Positions 40,131-48,617 of a DNA stretch of 64,000 nucleotides are shown one piece after another; position 1 is the first letter of the stretch; each line of letters opens with the position of its first letter. Under the pieces are notes generated by a model. That model did no database searches, was not told the origin of the DNA, and was given only the letters and a program-made list of their open reading frames with translations. A program made the translations under genes and the position numbers. This DNA comes from Halosimplex carlsbadense 2-9-1 (GTDB lineage: Archaea; Halobacteriota; Halobacteria; Halobacteriales; Haloarculaceae). The stretch lies in NCBI RefSeq assembly GCF_000337455.1, contig NZ_AOIU01000033.1, positions 19,262-83,261 of the forward strand, given 5' to 3'.

Positions 40131-40255
40131 GGCGGACGGGACGGTCGGTCTGTCAACCGATGGATACACCGCAGGGCATGAAAACGGCTTCGGAGGGATC
40201 TTCCGCTCGCGCTAAACACAAAACTCATATCGTCGGGCTGAAAGAACCTAATCAG

Positions 40256-41182
40256 ATGGAGAGACTGGGGCAGCTGGCACGCGGTGCGTACGAGCGATTG
40301 CTCGAACTGGAGCTGTCGGGCACGCCCAGTCACGTCGCCGTCATCCAGGACGGCAACCGGCGATACGCGCGACAGCAGGGCGACGACGCCTCCGAGGGTC
40401 ATCGGGCGGGCGCGGAGACGACCGAGCAGGTCCTGGAGTGGTGTCGGGAGACCGGCATCGACGAGTTGACGCTGTACACCTTCTCGACGGAGAACTTCGA
40501 TCGCCCCGAGGAGGAGAACGAGGCGTTGTTCGATCTGCTCTGTGAGAAGCTTCGGGAGTTCGCCGACGCCGATAGAGTCCACGACTCGGAGGTGCGCATC
40601 CGGGCGATCGGTGAGACGGGGAAACTGCCCGAGCGGGTACGCGAGGCGATCGACTACGCCGAGCGGCGGACCGCGGGGTACGACAACCTCCAGCTGAACA
40701 TCGCGCTGGCGTACGGGGGCCGCGCCGAGTTGCTCTCGGCGGCCCGGGACGTAACGAGTGAGGTCGACCGCGGCGCGCTCGGTGCCGGGGACATCGACGT
40801 CGAGACCATCGAGGATCGGCTCTACGAGGGGCCGAGTCGGGACGTAGACCTGATCGTGCGGACCGGCGGCGACGAGCGCACGTCGAACTTCCTGCCGTGG
40901 CACGCCAACGGCAATGAGGCCGCGGTCTACTTCTGTACGCCCTACTGGCCGGAGTTCCGAAAGGTCGACTTCCTGCGGGCGATCCGGACCTACGAACACC
41001 GCGAGGAGTCCTGGCGGAAGACTCGCGCGCGACGGGCGCTCGCGCTGGTCCGCGCCCTGGGCGGCACCGAGGTCAACGACGCCCGACGCGTCCTCCGGCG
41101 GTTCAAGGACGCGCTCCCGAGCGCCGAACGCGAGGCGATCGAGTCGGAGACCGACGCCGAGTTCGAGCGCACCGCCGACTGA
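40256..41182 (+). CDS. uppS: Undecaprenyl/polyprenyl diphosphate synthase
   Basis: A 308-residue cis-prenyltransferase. Family motifs: VIQDGNRRYARQQG (catalytic Asp near residue 24), GHRAGAETTEQVLEW, FSTENFDRP, and DLIVRTGGDERTSNFLPW near residue 205. It builds the polyprenyl phosphate carrier for S-layer N-glycosylation. Start at 40256 gives MERLGQLARGAYE as in haloarchaeal homologues; upstream in-frame codons lie in promoter DNA. A T-run (41189-41193) follows the stop. A second family member begins at the right edge of the window. Confidence 0.93.
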   Translation: MERLGQLARGAYERLLELELSGTPSHVAVIQDGNRRYARQQGDDASEGHRAGAETTEQVLEWCRETGIDELTLYTFSTENFDRPEEENEALFDLLCEKLREFADADRVHDSEVRIRAIGETGKLPERVREAIDYAERRTAGYDNLQLNIALAYGGRAELLSAARDVTSEVDRGALGAGDIDVETIEDRLYEGPSRDVDLIVRTGGDERTSNFLPWHANGNEAAVYFCTPYWPEFRKVDFLRAIRTYEHREESWRKTRARRALALVRALGGTEVNDARRVLRRFKDALPSAEREAIESETDAEFERTAD

Positions 41183-41319
41183 GAACACCTTTTTCGCGCT
41201 CCGTGACCGCTATTCTGGCGGCCTGATGGCCCGATCGCACGTCGTCGTCTTCGATCGCGTGCCACTTGTACCCACGTGACGATACGCTTAAGTAGGGCAG
41301 GCGTGTGACATCATCTATC

Positions 41320-41637
41320 ATGGCACATTCGGGGTCCGACGCCGACGCGTTCGTGACGCACGGGACGCGGCCGCGCAGCGTCGTGCGGGCGAGTCGTCGG
41401 CTGGGGCTCGCGCTGCTCGGTGCGGCGGGGCCGGCGGTCGTGACGGCGTTTCTGGTGGCGGTGACTCGGCCGGGGACGGCGGGACCGCTCGCCTGGGTTG
41501 GCGAGGCGATGGCGACGCCGCTGGTCGGCGGGACGGGCCTCGGGTGGGCGTTCCACGTCGCCGCGGTCACGGGCCTCGCAGGTCTGTGGGTCGTCGGCTT
41601 CGCGCTCGTCGTCGAGGGGTACTTCGGCGTCGAATAG
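41320..41637 (+). CDS. Small membrane protein
   Basis: A 105-residue protein with two or three hydrophobic helices (about 26-46, 58-72 and 76-100). A haloarchaeal conserved hypothetical by appearance; no known function. It starts at the Met of MAHSGSDADAF, about 30 bases after GCTTAAGTA (TATA-like), so it probably has its own promoter. Confidence 0.65.
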   Translation: MAHSGSDADAFVTHGTRPRSVVRASRRLGLALLGAAGPAVVTAFLVAVTRPGTAGPLAWVGEAMATPLVGGTGLGWAFHVAAVTGLAGLWVVGFALVVEGYFGVE

Positions 41638-41714
41638 GGCCCGCTGCGCTTTCAGTAGATTCGACCGGAGACCGATTTTTTCGCGTCGGAGACGGCCGTC
41701 CCCGGCGAGACGCC

Positions 41715-42878
41715 TCAGTCGTTACCGCGGGCTTCGGCCTGGGCGTCCTCGGAGTCGCCGTTCGAGCCGACCTGGCCGCGAACGTCGAAGCCGCCGGTCT
41801 CGGCGCGTCCGCTGAGCTCCCGCTGGGGGAAGGGGATCTTGATCCCCTCCTCGTCGAAGGCGGTCTTGACGGCGCTGACGACGGCGGAGATGGCTTTCCA
41901 CTTGCGCGGCGGCGTGGGGTGGTCGATCCAGAAGCGCATCTCGAGGACGACCGCCGAGTCGCCGAACTCCTTTGGGAACACCTGTGGGGGCGGGGCGTCG
42001 ACGACTTCGGTGCAGTTCGAGATGGCCTCGATGGCCACCTCTTTGGCCCGGTCGGGATCGGTCCCGTAGTCGACGCTCACGTCGACGCGGATGCGCAACA
42101 GGCCCTTCTGGCTCCGGTTCGTGATCGGGCGGTCGGAGACGCGGTCGTTGGGGATGATGACGAACTCGCCATCGAAGTTCTCCAGCCTGGTGTGGAAGAT
42201 GGTGATGTCGGTGACGATGCCTTCCTCGCCGCCGATCTCGACCCAGTCGCCGATGGTGAACGGGCGGGAGAACATGAGGACGAACCCGGCGATGAGCGAG
42301 CCGAGGGTCTGGCGGGCGGCGAAGCCGACGACGATGCCGAGGAAGCCGGCACCGACGAGGAGGCCGCCGAGGTTGGTGTCCCAGATCCCCAGGATGACGA
42401 TCCCGGCGAAGCCGAACAGGAACAGCTGGGCGGTCCGCAGGAGGATCTCCTCCTGGTGGTCGGTCAGCCAGTCGGCGTGGCGGCTGAGGTTGGCGACGAC
42501 ATTCGAGAGGTACCGGGCGACCGCGTACGCGGCGAAGAAGACGACCACCGAGCCCAGCGCTCGCCCGAGCGTCTGGAGCTCCGAGTCGTTCGTCACCTCC
42601 TCGGACAGGGCCGCGAGTGTCGGTCCGAACCCCCAGAGATACAGTAGTGAGAGCCCGCTGCCGACGAGCAGGCTCAGTTGAGCGGCGCGCAAAATTGCCC
42701 CGCTAACGGCCCACTGCAGGGCCGAATCCTGCACTCCCTGGATCAGCCGCGGGAGGACCAGCCAGCCGAACCCCGCGACGACGACGAGCAGCAACGCGGT
42801 GACGCCGAGTCGGGCGCCGAGCGTCTCGAACCCCGTGAGGAACGAGCGGGCGGCGTCGACCGGCGTCGCCTGTAGCAT
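41715..42878 (-). CDS. mscS: MscS-family mechanosensitive channel
   Basis: A 387-residue small-conductance channel protein. Hydrophobic helices occupy about 20-210, followed by the diagnostic pore and beta domain: GLLVGAGFLGIVVGFAARQTLGSLIAG, FSRPFTIGDWVEIGGEEGIVTDI, NDRVSDRPITNRS. It releases solutes during hypo-osmotic shock, important for halophiles. The C-terminal 60 residues are polar. Start at 42878 (MLQATPVDAARS) is favoured over an arginine-rich upstream extension. Confidence 0.93.
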   Translation of the reverse strand: MLQATPVDAARSFLTGFETLGARLGVTALLLVVVAGFGWLVLPRLIQGVQDSALQWAVSGAILRAAQLSLLVGSGLSLLYLWGFGPTLAALSEEVTNDSELQTLGRALGSVVVFFAAYAVARYLSNVVANLSRHADWLTDHQEEILLRTAQLFLFGFAGIVILGIWDTNLGGLLVGAGFLGIVVGFAARQTLGSLIAGFVLMFSRPFTIGDWVEIGGEEGIVTDITIFHTRLENFDGEFVIIPNDRVSDRPITNRSQKGLLRIRVDVSVDYGTDPDRAKEVAIEAISNCTEVVDAPPPQVFPKEFGDSAVVLEMRFWIDHPTPPRKWKAISAVVSAVKTAFDEEGIKIPFPQRELSGRAETGGFDVRGQVGSNGDSEDAQAEARGND

Positions 42879-42999
42879 ACGTCGGGATTCGTGAGTGGAC
42901 AGTCTTGGGCGTTGCGCTTGTCCGTCCGGTCGCGGGCGCCGTGACACGGCGAGTTCTGGACAGCGAACCTACATATGGGCGGGTGCCGTCCGAGTGGGT

Positions 43000-43542
43000 A
43001 TGGATCCACGGTCGGAGCCGAAGGCGCGATGGGATAGGCCGCTCGTGGTCGGCGCCGTCTACGGGTTGACGGCACTGGCGTACACGGCCGCGTACGTCGC
43101 GTTCGTCAGCCCATACGGGCTGTTTCTGATCTCGGCCGGGATGCTCGTCGCTTCGTCGACCGTCGCGGCCGTGTTCTCGGGCGTGGCCGTCCACCGACTG
43201 GAGGCCGCCGTCGACCCCGTGTCGAGGACGGGGACGGACGCGTTCTCGGGGATGTTCGTCGGCTGGCTGACGATGGTGTTCGCGGGGCCGCTGGCCGTCC
43301 TCGGAATGACGCTCCCGATGTACGTCGGCCCGGTAACGAACGTCTCGCTGATCACGCCTCTGCTGATCGCGGCCTATCTCGTCGGCGTCGTCGGGTACGG
43401 GCTCGTCGGGACGGTGATCGCCCTCGTCGCCACGCTCGGGACGCCGCTCCTCGTCACGGGCGCAGTGGGGGTCGGGCTCGGACACCTCCGCCGTCGGTCG
43501 AGCGCCGCGTCCGGCACTCCGACCGACGGGCCCGCGGACTGA
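43000..43542 (+). CDS. Hypothetical multi-pass membrane protein
   Basis: A 180-residue protein with four hydrophobic segments (about 15-35, 40-62, 82-105 and 112-160). Resembles haloarchaeal DUF5518-like conserved membrane proteins in length and layout, but this is not firm. It is divergent from mscS. TACATATGGG about 25 bases upstream of the start may be promoter sequence. Confidence 0.62.
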   Translation: MDPRSEPKARWDRPLVVGAVYGLTALAYTAAYVAFVSPYGLFLISAGMLVASSTVAAVFSGVAVHRLEAAVDPVSRTGTDAFSGMFVGWLTMVFAGPLAVLGMTLPMYVGPVTNVSLITPLLIAAYLVGVVGYGLVGTVIALVATLGTPLLVTGAVGVGLGHLRRRSSAASGTPTDGPAD

Positions 43543-43628
43543 CCGGGCGACACCTGCGACCGACCGACGACGCGGCCGCTCGATCGGATCGAGTGGTCAG
43601 GAGAGAACCGGTGGAGAGACGCGGCCGT

Positions 43629-44537
43629 TCAGACGCCGCGACCCTGCATCTTCTCTTCCTCGGGGAGGTCGACGTTGGCGTCGCCCTTCATGCCGGCGCC
43701 GATGTTCGAAGTGATCTCGACGAGCGTCTCGGGGTCGTCCCAGTTGTTGACGGCCTCGACGACTGCGGTCCCCATCGCTTCGGGGTCCTCGGCACCGAAG
43801 ATACCGGAGCCGACGAAGATACCGTCGCAGCCGTGGTGCATCATCAGCGCGGCGTCGGCGGGCGTCGCGATGCCACCGGCGGCGAAGTTGACGACCGGGA
43901 GCCGTCCCATCTCGGCGGTCTCGTGGACGAGGTCGGCCGGCGCCTCGTGCTCGCGGGCCCACTTCTCCCGTTCTTCGTGAGTCGCGCCCTCCAGCTCGCG
44001 GATGGCGCCCTTGATGTTACGCTGGTGGTGGACGGCCTGGTTCACGTCGCCGGTGCCGGCCTCGCCCTTGGTCCGGATCATCGCCGCGCCCTCGTCGATG
44101 CGCCGCAGGGCCTCGCCGAGGTTACGGGCGCCGCAGACGAACGGGGCGGTGAAGTCGCGCTTGTCGATGTGGTAGCGGTCGTCGGCGGGCGTGAGGACCT
44201 CGCTCTCGTCGACCATGTCCGCGCCGGCGGCCTCGAGGATCTGCGCCTCCTTGGTGTGGCCGATACGGGCCTTGCCCATGACGGGGATAGAGACCTCGTC
44301 GATGATGGCTTCGAGGGAGGCGGGGTCGGCCATGCGGGCGACGCCGCCGCGCTTGCGGATGTCGGCGGGGACGGCTTCGAGGTTCATCACCGCGACGGCG
44401 CCCACGTCCTCGGCGATGCGGGCCTGCTCGCGGTCGACCACGTCCATGATGACGCCGCCTTTCTGCATCTTGGCGAACCCGCGCTTGACCAGTTCGGTCC
44501 CGCGACGGAGTTCTTCCAGGTCCGTTTCGTCGGTCAT
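43629..44537 (-). CDS. pdxS: Pyridoxal 5'-phosphate synthase, lyase subunit PdxS
   Basis: A 302-residue TIM-barrel enzyme. Family hallmarks are [46 protein letters not shown] with the catalytic Lys (about residue 88), [16 protein letters not shown] with the second Lys (about 156) and FVGSGIF. With the glutaminase PdxT it makes PLP from ribose 5-phosphate, glyceraldehyde 3-phosphate and ammonia. PdxT is not in this window. It is divergent from a DUF1405 gene. Confidence 0.96.
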   Translation of the reverse strand: MTDETDLEELRRGTELVKRGFAKMQKGGVIMDVVDREQARIAEDVGAVAVMNLEAVPADIRKRGGVARMADPASLEAIIDEVSIPVMGKARIGHTKEAQILEAAGADMVDESEVLTPADDRYHIDKRDFTAPFVCGARNLGEALRRIDEGAAMIRTKGEAGTGDVNQAVHHQRNIKGAIRELEGATHEEREKWAREHEAPADLVHETAEMGRLPVVNFAAGGIATPADAALMMHHGCDGIFVGSGIFGAEDPEAMGTAVVEAVNNWDDPETLVEITSNIGAGMKGDANVDLPEEEKMQGRGV

Positions 44538-44654
44538 GTCCCCGGCTTAGCGTCGGACTCACTTAACGAGTATCGTTCGCGGGTGGAATCCGTCGGCCAC
44601 CGACTCGACGACCCGACCGCTATCGTTTTGCGCGCGGCGTCCACAGGGTGGGGC

Positions 44655-45428
44655 ATGTCCGCCGTCAGCCGCGTGGGTCGCCGGATCGAGCAGGTCGTCG
44701 CCCGCTACTTCGACGCGCCCCTGCCCGACGGCGAGGGGCTTCCCGCCTACGTCGCGCCGCTCCCCGACTGGCTGGAGGACCTGGGCCTCCGGCTGGCGTG
44801 GCCCATCGCGCTGGTCAACCTCGTCGGCACGCTCTTTGGCTTCTGGTACTACGCCGGCCAGCCCACCGACCTCGCCCCGCCGCTCCTCGGGGGACAGCTC
44901 GGCGCCGCGCCGCTGGTCGCCTACCCGCTCGTCCCCGACTCGCCGGTCGCGACGATGTTCATCGGCCTCTCGCTGGTCGCCTGGAAGCTCGATATCGACG
45001 CCGGCCCGCTGCACGCACTCGCGTTTTTCGGCTGTATCAAGCTCGGACTGTGGACGCCGTTCGTCCAGCTCGTCCTCAACGGCCCCGGCGGCATCGCCGC
45101 CTGGCTCTACTGGTTCCTGATCTTCAGTCACCTCGCGATGGCCGTCGAAGCGTTCCTGATCCACCGCTACGCCGCCTTCTCGGTCGGCTCGGTCGCCGTC
45201 GCGCTCGCGTGGTACGGCTTCAACGACGTTGTCGACTACTTCTGGCCGATCTTAGAGGGCCCCCATCACACCTGGCTGCGCGCCGAACCCTTCCTCACGG
45301 CGGGGCTCCCCGACCACACCGTCGCCGCTCACGACCTGGCCGCCGCCTGGGCGGTCGTCCTCACGCTACTCGCCACGTTTCTCGCGCTCGCGACCCGCGT
45401 CGAGAAGGTGAAACGCGGCGCGGCCTAG
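44655..45428 (+). CDS. DUF1405 membrane protein
   Basis: A 257-residue integral membrane protein of the DUF1405 family, with seven or so hydrophobic segments from about 45 onward. Segments such as FGFWYYAGQ, FFGCIKLGLWTPF and WYGFNDVVDYFWP are conserved in haloarchaeal members. Function unknown. An amphipathic N-terminal region (RRIEQVVARYFD) is cytosolic. Probably monocistronic. Confidence 0.83.
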   Translation: MSAVSRVGRRIEQVVARYFDAPLPDGEGLPAYVAPLPDWLEDLGLRLAWPIALVNLVGTLFGFWYYAGQPTDLAPPLLGGQLGAAPLVAYPLVPDSPVATMFIGLSLVAWKLDIDAGPLHALAFFGCIKLGLWTPFVQLVLNGPGGIAAWLYWFLIFSHLAMAVEAFLIHRYAAFSVGSVAVALAWYGFNDVVDYFWPILEGPHHTWLRAEPFLTAGLPDHTVAAHDLAAAWAVVLTLLATFLALATRVEKVKRGAA

Positions 45429-45519
45429 AGCCGGAATCTCGGCCCTGCGCTCCCCGGAAACTTCGGGAAGGTGCTTCCGCGGTCCGAAGCTATACCCCCG
45501 GTTCGGCCATGAGTGAGGT

Positions 45520-46362
45520 ATGGTATCGTTCACCGACTCGGAGCGCAGGGCGTTCGCGCGCGACGGCTTCCTCGTGCGCGACGACCTGCTTCCGACCGCG
45601 GTCGTCGACGACGCTCGCGCGGCAGTCGTCGACGCGATGGACGCCGACGCGGACGATCCCGAGGCGCTGATCGGGGCGGGCTACGAGGTGGCCGTGGAGG
45701 GCGTCGAGCAGGCGCCGCTGACCGAGGTCGCCGAACGGCTGTTCCCGGCTGCCGAGGCGCTAGCCGGCGAGGGCGTCCTCGAAGCCCCTGGCCCCGGGAT
45801 GCAGGTCGCGCTGGAGTTCCCCGACGGCGACGCCGCCGACCCTGTCCACGGCGCCAAGACCGTCGAGGGTCACCTCGACGGCTACGCCGCCTTCGACGAG
45901 AACCCCGAGGTGACGACCTTCCAGCTGGGCGCCGCCGTCTACTTCGACGACGTGGGGCCCCGTGGCGGCGGCTTCACCGTCTGGCCCGGTTCGCATCGGG
46001 CAGCGGCCGCCTACTTCGCCGACCACGCCCTGGAGTCGGTCGGCGGAAAGCCGAACAACTCCCAGCTCCCCGCGACGGGCGAGGTGCCCGGCGAGTGGGA
46101 CTACGACCGACGACTCCACGAGCAGTGGGACCCCTACGAGATAGCGGGGTCGGCGGGGACGGTCGTCCTCTGGCACGGCCTGCTCACCCACGCCGCCGGG
46201 ATCAACACCGGCGAGCGCGTCCGGATGGCCGGCATCGAGCGCTTCGCCCGCGAGGACATCGAGGACGTTCGTCGGGACGCCGCTTCGAATCTATTCGAGT
46301 ACTGGCCCGCGATGGCCGGCGTTCCCTTCGTCGAGGGCGGCGACCCGGTCGTCTCGGAGTGA
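45520..46362 (+). CDS. Phytanoyl-CoA dioxygenase-like Fe(II)/2-oxoglutarate oxygenase
   Basis: A 280-residue protein of the PhyH family. Iron ligands are visible: H118-x-D120 in EGHLDGY and the distal His224 in LLTHAAG; an Arg in ERVRMAG may bind 2-oxoglutarate. PhyH-like oxygenases hydroxylate small molecules; the substrate cannot be predicted. It is followed 72 bases later by the truncated sfsA-like gene. Confidence 0.83.
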   Translation: MVSFTDSERRAFARDGFLVRDDLLPTAVVDDARAAVVDAMDADADDPEALIGAGYEVAVEGVEQAPLTEVAERLFPAAEALAGEGVLEAPGPGMQVALEFPDGDAADPVHGAKTVEGHLDGYAAFDENPEVTTFQLGAAVYFDDVGPRGGGFTVWPGSHRAAAAYFADHALESVGGKPNNSQLPATGEVPGEWDYDRRLHEQWDPYEIAGSAGTVVLWHGLLTHAAGINTGERVRMAGIERFAREDIEDVRRDAASNLFEYWPAMAGVPFVEGGDPVVSE

Positions 46363-46434
46363 ATCCGGTGTGGATGGCTGACCGTCCGCGACCGAACGGA
46401 ACCGCTACGGCGTTCGGCCGACAACGGCGCGTCG

Positions 46435-46833
46435 ATGACCGAGCCTCTCCTGTCGCGCGACGGCGACCCCGTCAGCGGCGCGTTCGTCGACCGGGTCAAC
46501 CGCTTCGTGATCCGCGTCGACTTCGACGACGGCGACGGGTCGTCCGACTCGGGTGACGACGACGTGGCAGCGGGCGTCGGCGACGCTTACCTGGGCGACC
46601 CCGGCAAACTGCGGAACATCCTCGTTCCGGGCCACGAGATTCTGTGCGAGCCCGTCGACGATCCCGAGCGCGCCACCGACTACGACGCTATCGCCATCCG
46701 CGTCGGGGACGTGTGGGTCAGCCTCCGCGCGGCGCTGGCCAACGACCTCTTCGCCGCGGCGCTCCACGACGGGCACCTCCAAGCGTTCGACTGGGCCGAG
46801 ACGGTCGTCCGCGAGCCCGAGCTACGCGGCTAA
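46435..46833 (+). pseudogene. sfsA: SfsA-like gene, N-terminal domain only (truncated)
   Basis: A 132-residue frame matching the OB-like N-terminal half of SfsA (FVDRVNRFVIRVDF, YLGDPGKLRNILVPGHEI, DVWVSLRAALANDLF). It ends at VVREPELRG, just where intact homologues continue into the nuclease domain with its D/E-x-K-type residues; normal length is about 230-240. The stop coincides with an abrupt fall in GC content, so the C-terminal half was probably lost when a foreign island inserted. Not expected to be catalytically active. Confidence 0.72.
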
Positions 46834-46905
46834 TACTCTGCCGTTAGAATGTCAGCCATGAATTCGACAAATCCGAAACAACCTAATCATATTTAAGCCA
46901 ATTCA

Positions 46906-47262
46906 TCAACCAATGATTGCGATTAGAGACAACTCTATGGATGAGGATATGAGGTATGCCAAAGTTAGAATTGGCCATATACGTAGATAAATCAAGCCCA
47001 GTGGTTCTCCTTCATTCGGCAGCAATTCAGTTATTACTATATATGATAAGATTGAAAGTAATAGAATTGTCGGACTCATTAGACCATATGATAACAGTAG
47101 TAAAACTGGTAATCCGCCGATTAGGATCAAGCCAATAACCGAAGTAAATAATGATATTCCCAGTTGCCATTCATATCCTAATCTCCTAAGAACAGCAAAC
47201 ACTAAAAATGTATGTAGGATGCCAAGTATAGACGACCACACCACATCTAAGAGAGCGATCAA
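46906..47262 (-). CDS. Small membrane protein of low-GC island
   Basis: A 118-residue, strongly hydrophobic protein with about four membrane segments (5-25, 32-55, 55-75 and 95-117) and few charged residues. No family recognised. It begins five bases after the end of the 387-residue gene, so the two form an operon. The pairing of an unknown soluble protein with a small membrane protein is typical of, but not proof of, a defence or toxin-like module. Confidence 0.62.
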   Translation of the reverse strand: MIALLDVVWSSILGILHTFLVFAVLRRLGYEWQLGISLFTSVIGLILIGGLPVLLLLSYGLMSPTILLLSILSYIVITELLPNEGEPLGLIYLRIWPILTLAYLISSSIELSLIAIIG

Positions 47263-47267
47263 CGATA

Positions 47268-48431
47268 TTATTTGTGAATGTTACATATAACACCGTCCCA
47301 CTTATTGAACTGATCTTGGTTTCCCACATCAATATGTGTTGTAGAAAATCCCAAATCTCTCCAAATATCTTCAATTTGTTGCCTACCTTGAGTGAAAGTA
47401 ATCCCACCGCTTACAGGTGACAGATCGTGATCCCAAGGATCTCGATGAGCTTGACCAATTGCACAGTAGTGTGAATAGTTCCTGTTAATTGTTGTTGGAA
47501 GATCGAATAATCGGATATGCCACTGCTCACTTTTGAGAACAGCGTCGGCTAATTCTGCTACAACTCCTTCGGGAGATGCTTTACTTGTAGTATCTTTCTT
47601 GTTCTTCCGTGGTGTTGTCCCGGATTGCGTCTCCATTATTACAACCCTCTTCTGATCTAGTAACCGTTTTTCCCAACCTGACTCTTGCATAATATCCACG
47701 ATTTCAGCACAACTGGAGACTTCATCATTCTCTCTCCACACACAAGTAATCGGGGAACGAAGTTGATATTTTACTTCTTCTTTGAAAAATGGGGCTAAGG
47801 GGGTATACGCATGAAGGGGGCCGGCGTATACCTTATGTCCAGCACCAAGATCGGGGCTAGTTTTAATAAATTCCACATCGAATTCCTTACATTCTTCAAT
47901 AGTGTCCGTGAAATTATCGCAGGACGAGTAGACCACTCTAATTCTAGAAGCGGATTCAGAAAGTACTTTTTCTCCTAATTCTCGTGGGACTATCTTACTG
48001 ATTGGATTAACACCTTGGGTAAGATCTCGGATTGAAGAGAGTACATCTTTGGAGTTATTCTCTCCATCACTTGGCGCGCCAGCGCCATCAGCAGCTAGTA
48101 AGTTGTCATCGTATCGAACTGACTTAGATAGCCTCTCCTCTAATCTGCTAGCTTCTACTTCACCTTTTCCAATAATTCCATCTCTCTCCCCCAAATCGTC
48201 CCATAAATCCTCTAGACTATAGTTTGAATTCGAGAGTGAGTTTTGTGAGACTTTCGCTGGGATGCTATGCTCCCCCGAAAACAAGGCATCATAGCCCAAT
48301 TTATTAACTCTTTCACCGATATACGAGCTGGCGGTATCGTAGTAAGGGTCTTCAGTCTCTTTCCAAATCCATTGGATTCTGTACATTCTTCTGGAGTCAG
48401 CTGGGGTATTTTCTATCACGGCTTCATTCAA
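47268..48431 (-). CDS. Unrecognised 387-residue soluble protein of low-GC island
   Basis: A soluble protein starting on TTG (48431), or on the ATG at 48386 (MYRIQWIWKE). An AT-rich TATA-like tract about 25 bases upstream favours the TTG. The sequence has an N-terminal helical region, a middle section with VRVVYSSCDNF, KTSPDLGAGHKVYAG and ITCVWRENDEV strands, a basic linker (TPRKNKKDTTSK), and a C-terminal part with HIRLFDLPTTI and GGITFTQGRQQIEDIWRDLG. I see no nuclease, ATPase, TIR or protease motif. Function unknown. Confidence 0.7.
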   Translation of the reverse strand: MNEAVIENTPADSRRMYRIQWIWKETEDPYYDTASSYIGERVNKLGYDALFSGEHSIPAKVSQNSLSNSNYSLEDLWDDLGERDGIIGKGEVEASRLEERLSKSVRYDDNLLAADGAGAPSDGENNSKDVLSSIRDLTQGVNPISKIVPRELGEKVLSESASRIRVVYSSCDNFTDTIEECKEFDVEFIKTSPDLGAGHKVYAGPLHAYTPLAPFFKEEVKYQLRSPITCVWRENDEVSSCAEIVDIMQESGWEKRLLDQKRVVIMETQSGTTPRKNKKDTTSKASPEGVVAELADAVLKSEQWHIRLFDLPTTINRNYSHYCAIGQAHRDPWDHDLSPVSGGITFTQGRQQIEDIWRDLGFSTTHIDVGNQDQFNKWDGVICNIHK

Positions 48432-48617
48432 ATCAACTCCCCACCCGGATAATTATAATTTGATTATCTAATTTAGATTTTACTTATCGCACGGGACTGA
48501 ATATATAATTGATATCAGACCTCCTTAAATTGAAAACACATATACTATATGCGGTTACTTAGAGAGAAGTGTGTAGCCAAGAGCTTTAAAATTGCAAATC
48601 CTCAGATAAAGGCGACC

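Larger units (their letters stand above)
46836..48617. other. Low-GC island with two genes of unknown function
   Basis: Base composition drops sharply from the GC-rich chromosome to AT-rich DNA immediately after the truncated sfsA and returns at the valS stop. Codon use in the two genes is unlike the neighbours (many AAT, ATA, AGA). No integrase, transposase or flanking repeat is seen. Signs of horizontal transfer. Confidence 0.75.
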
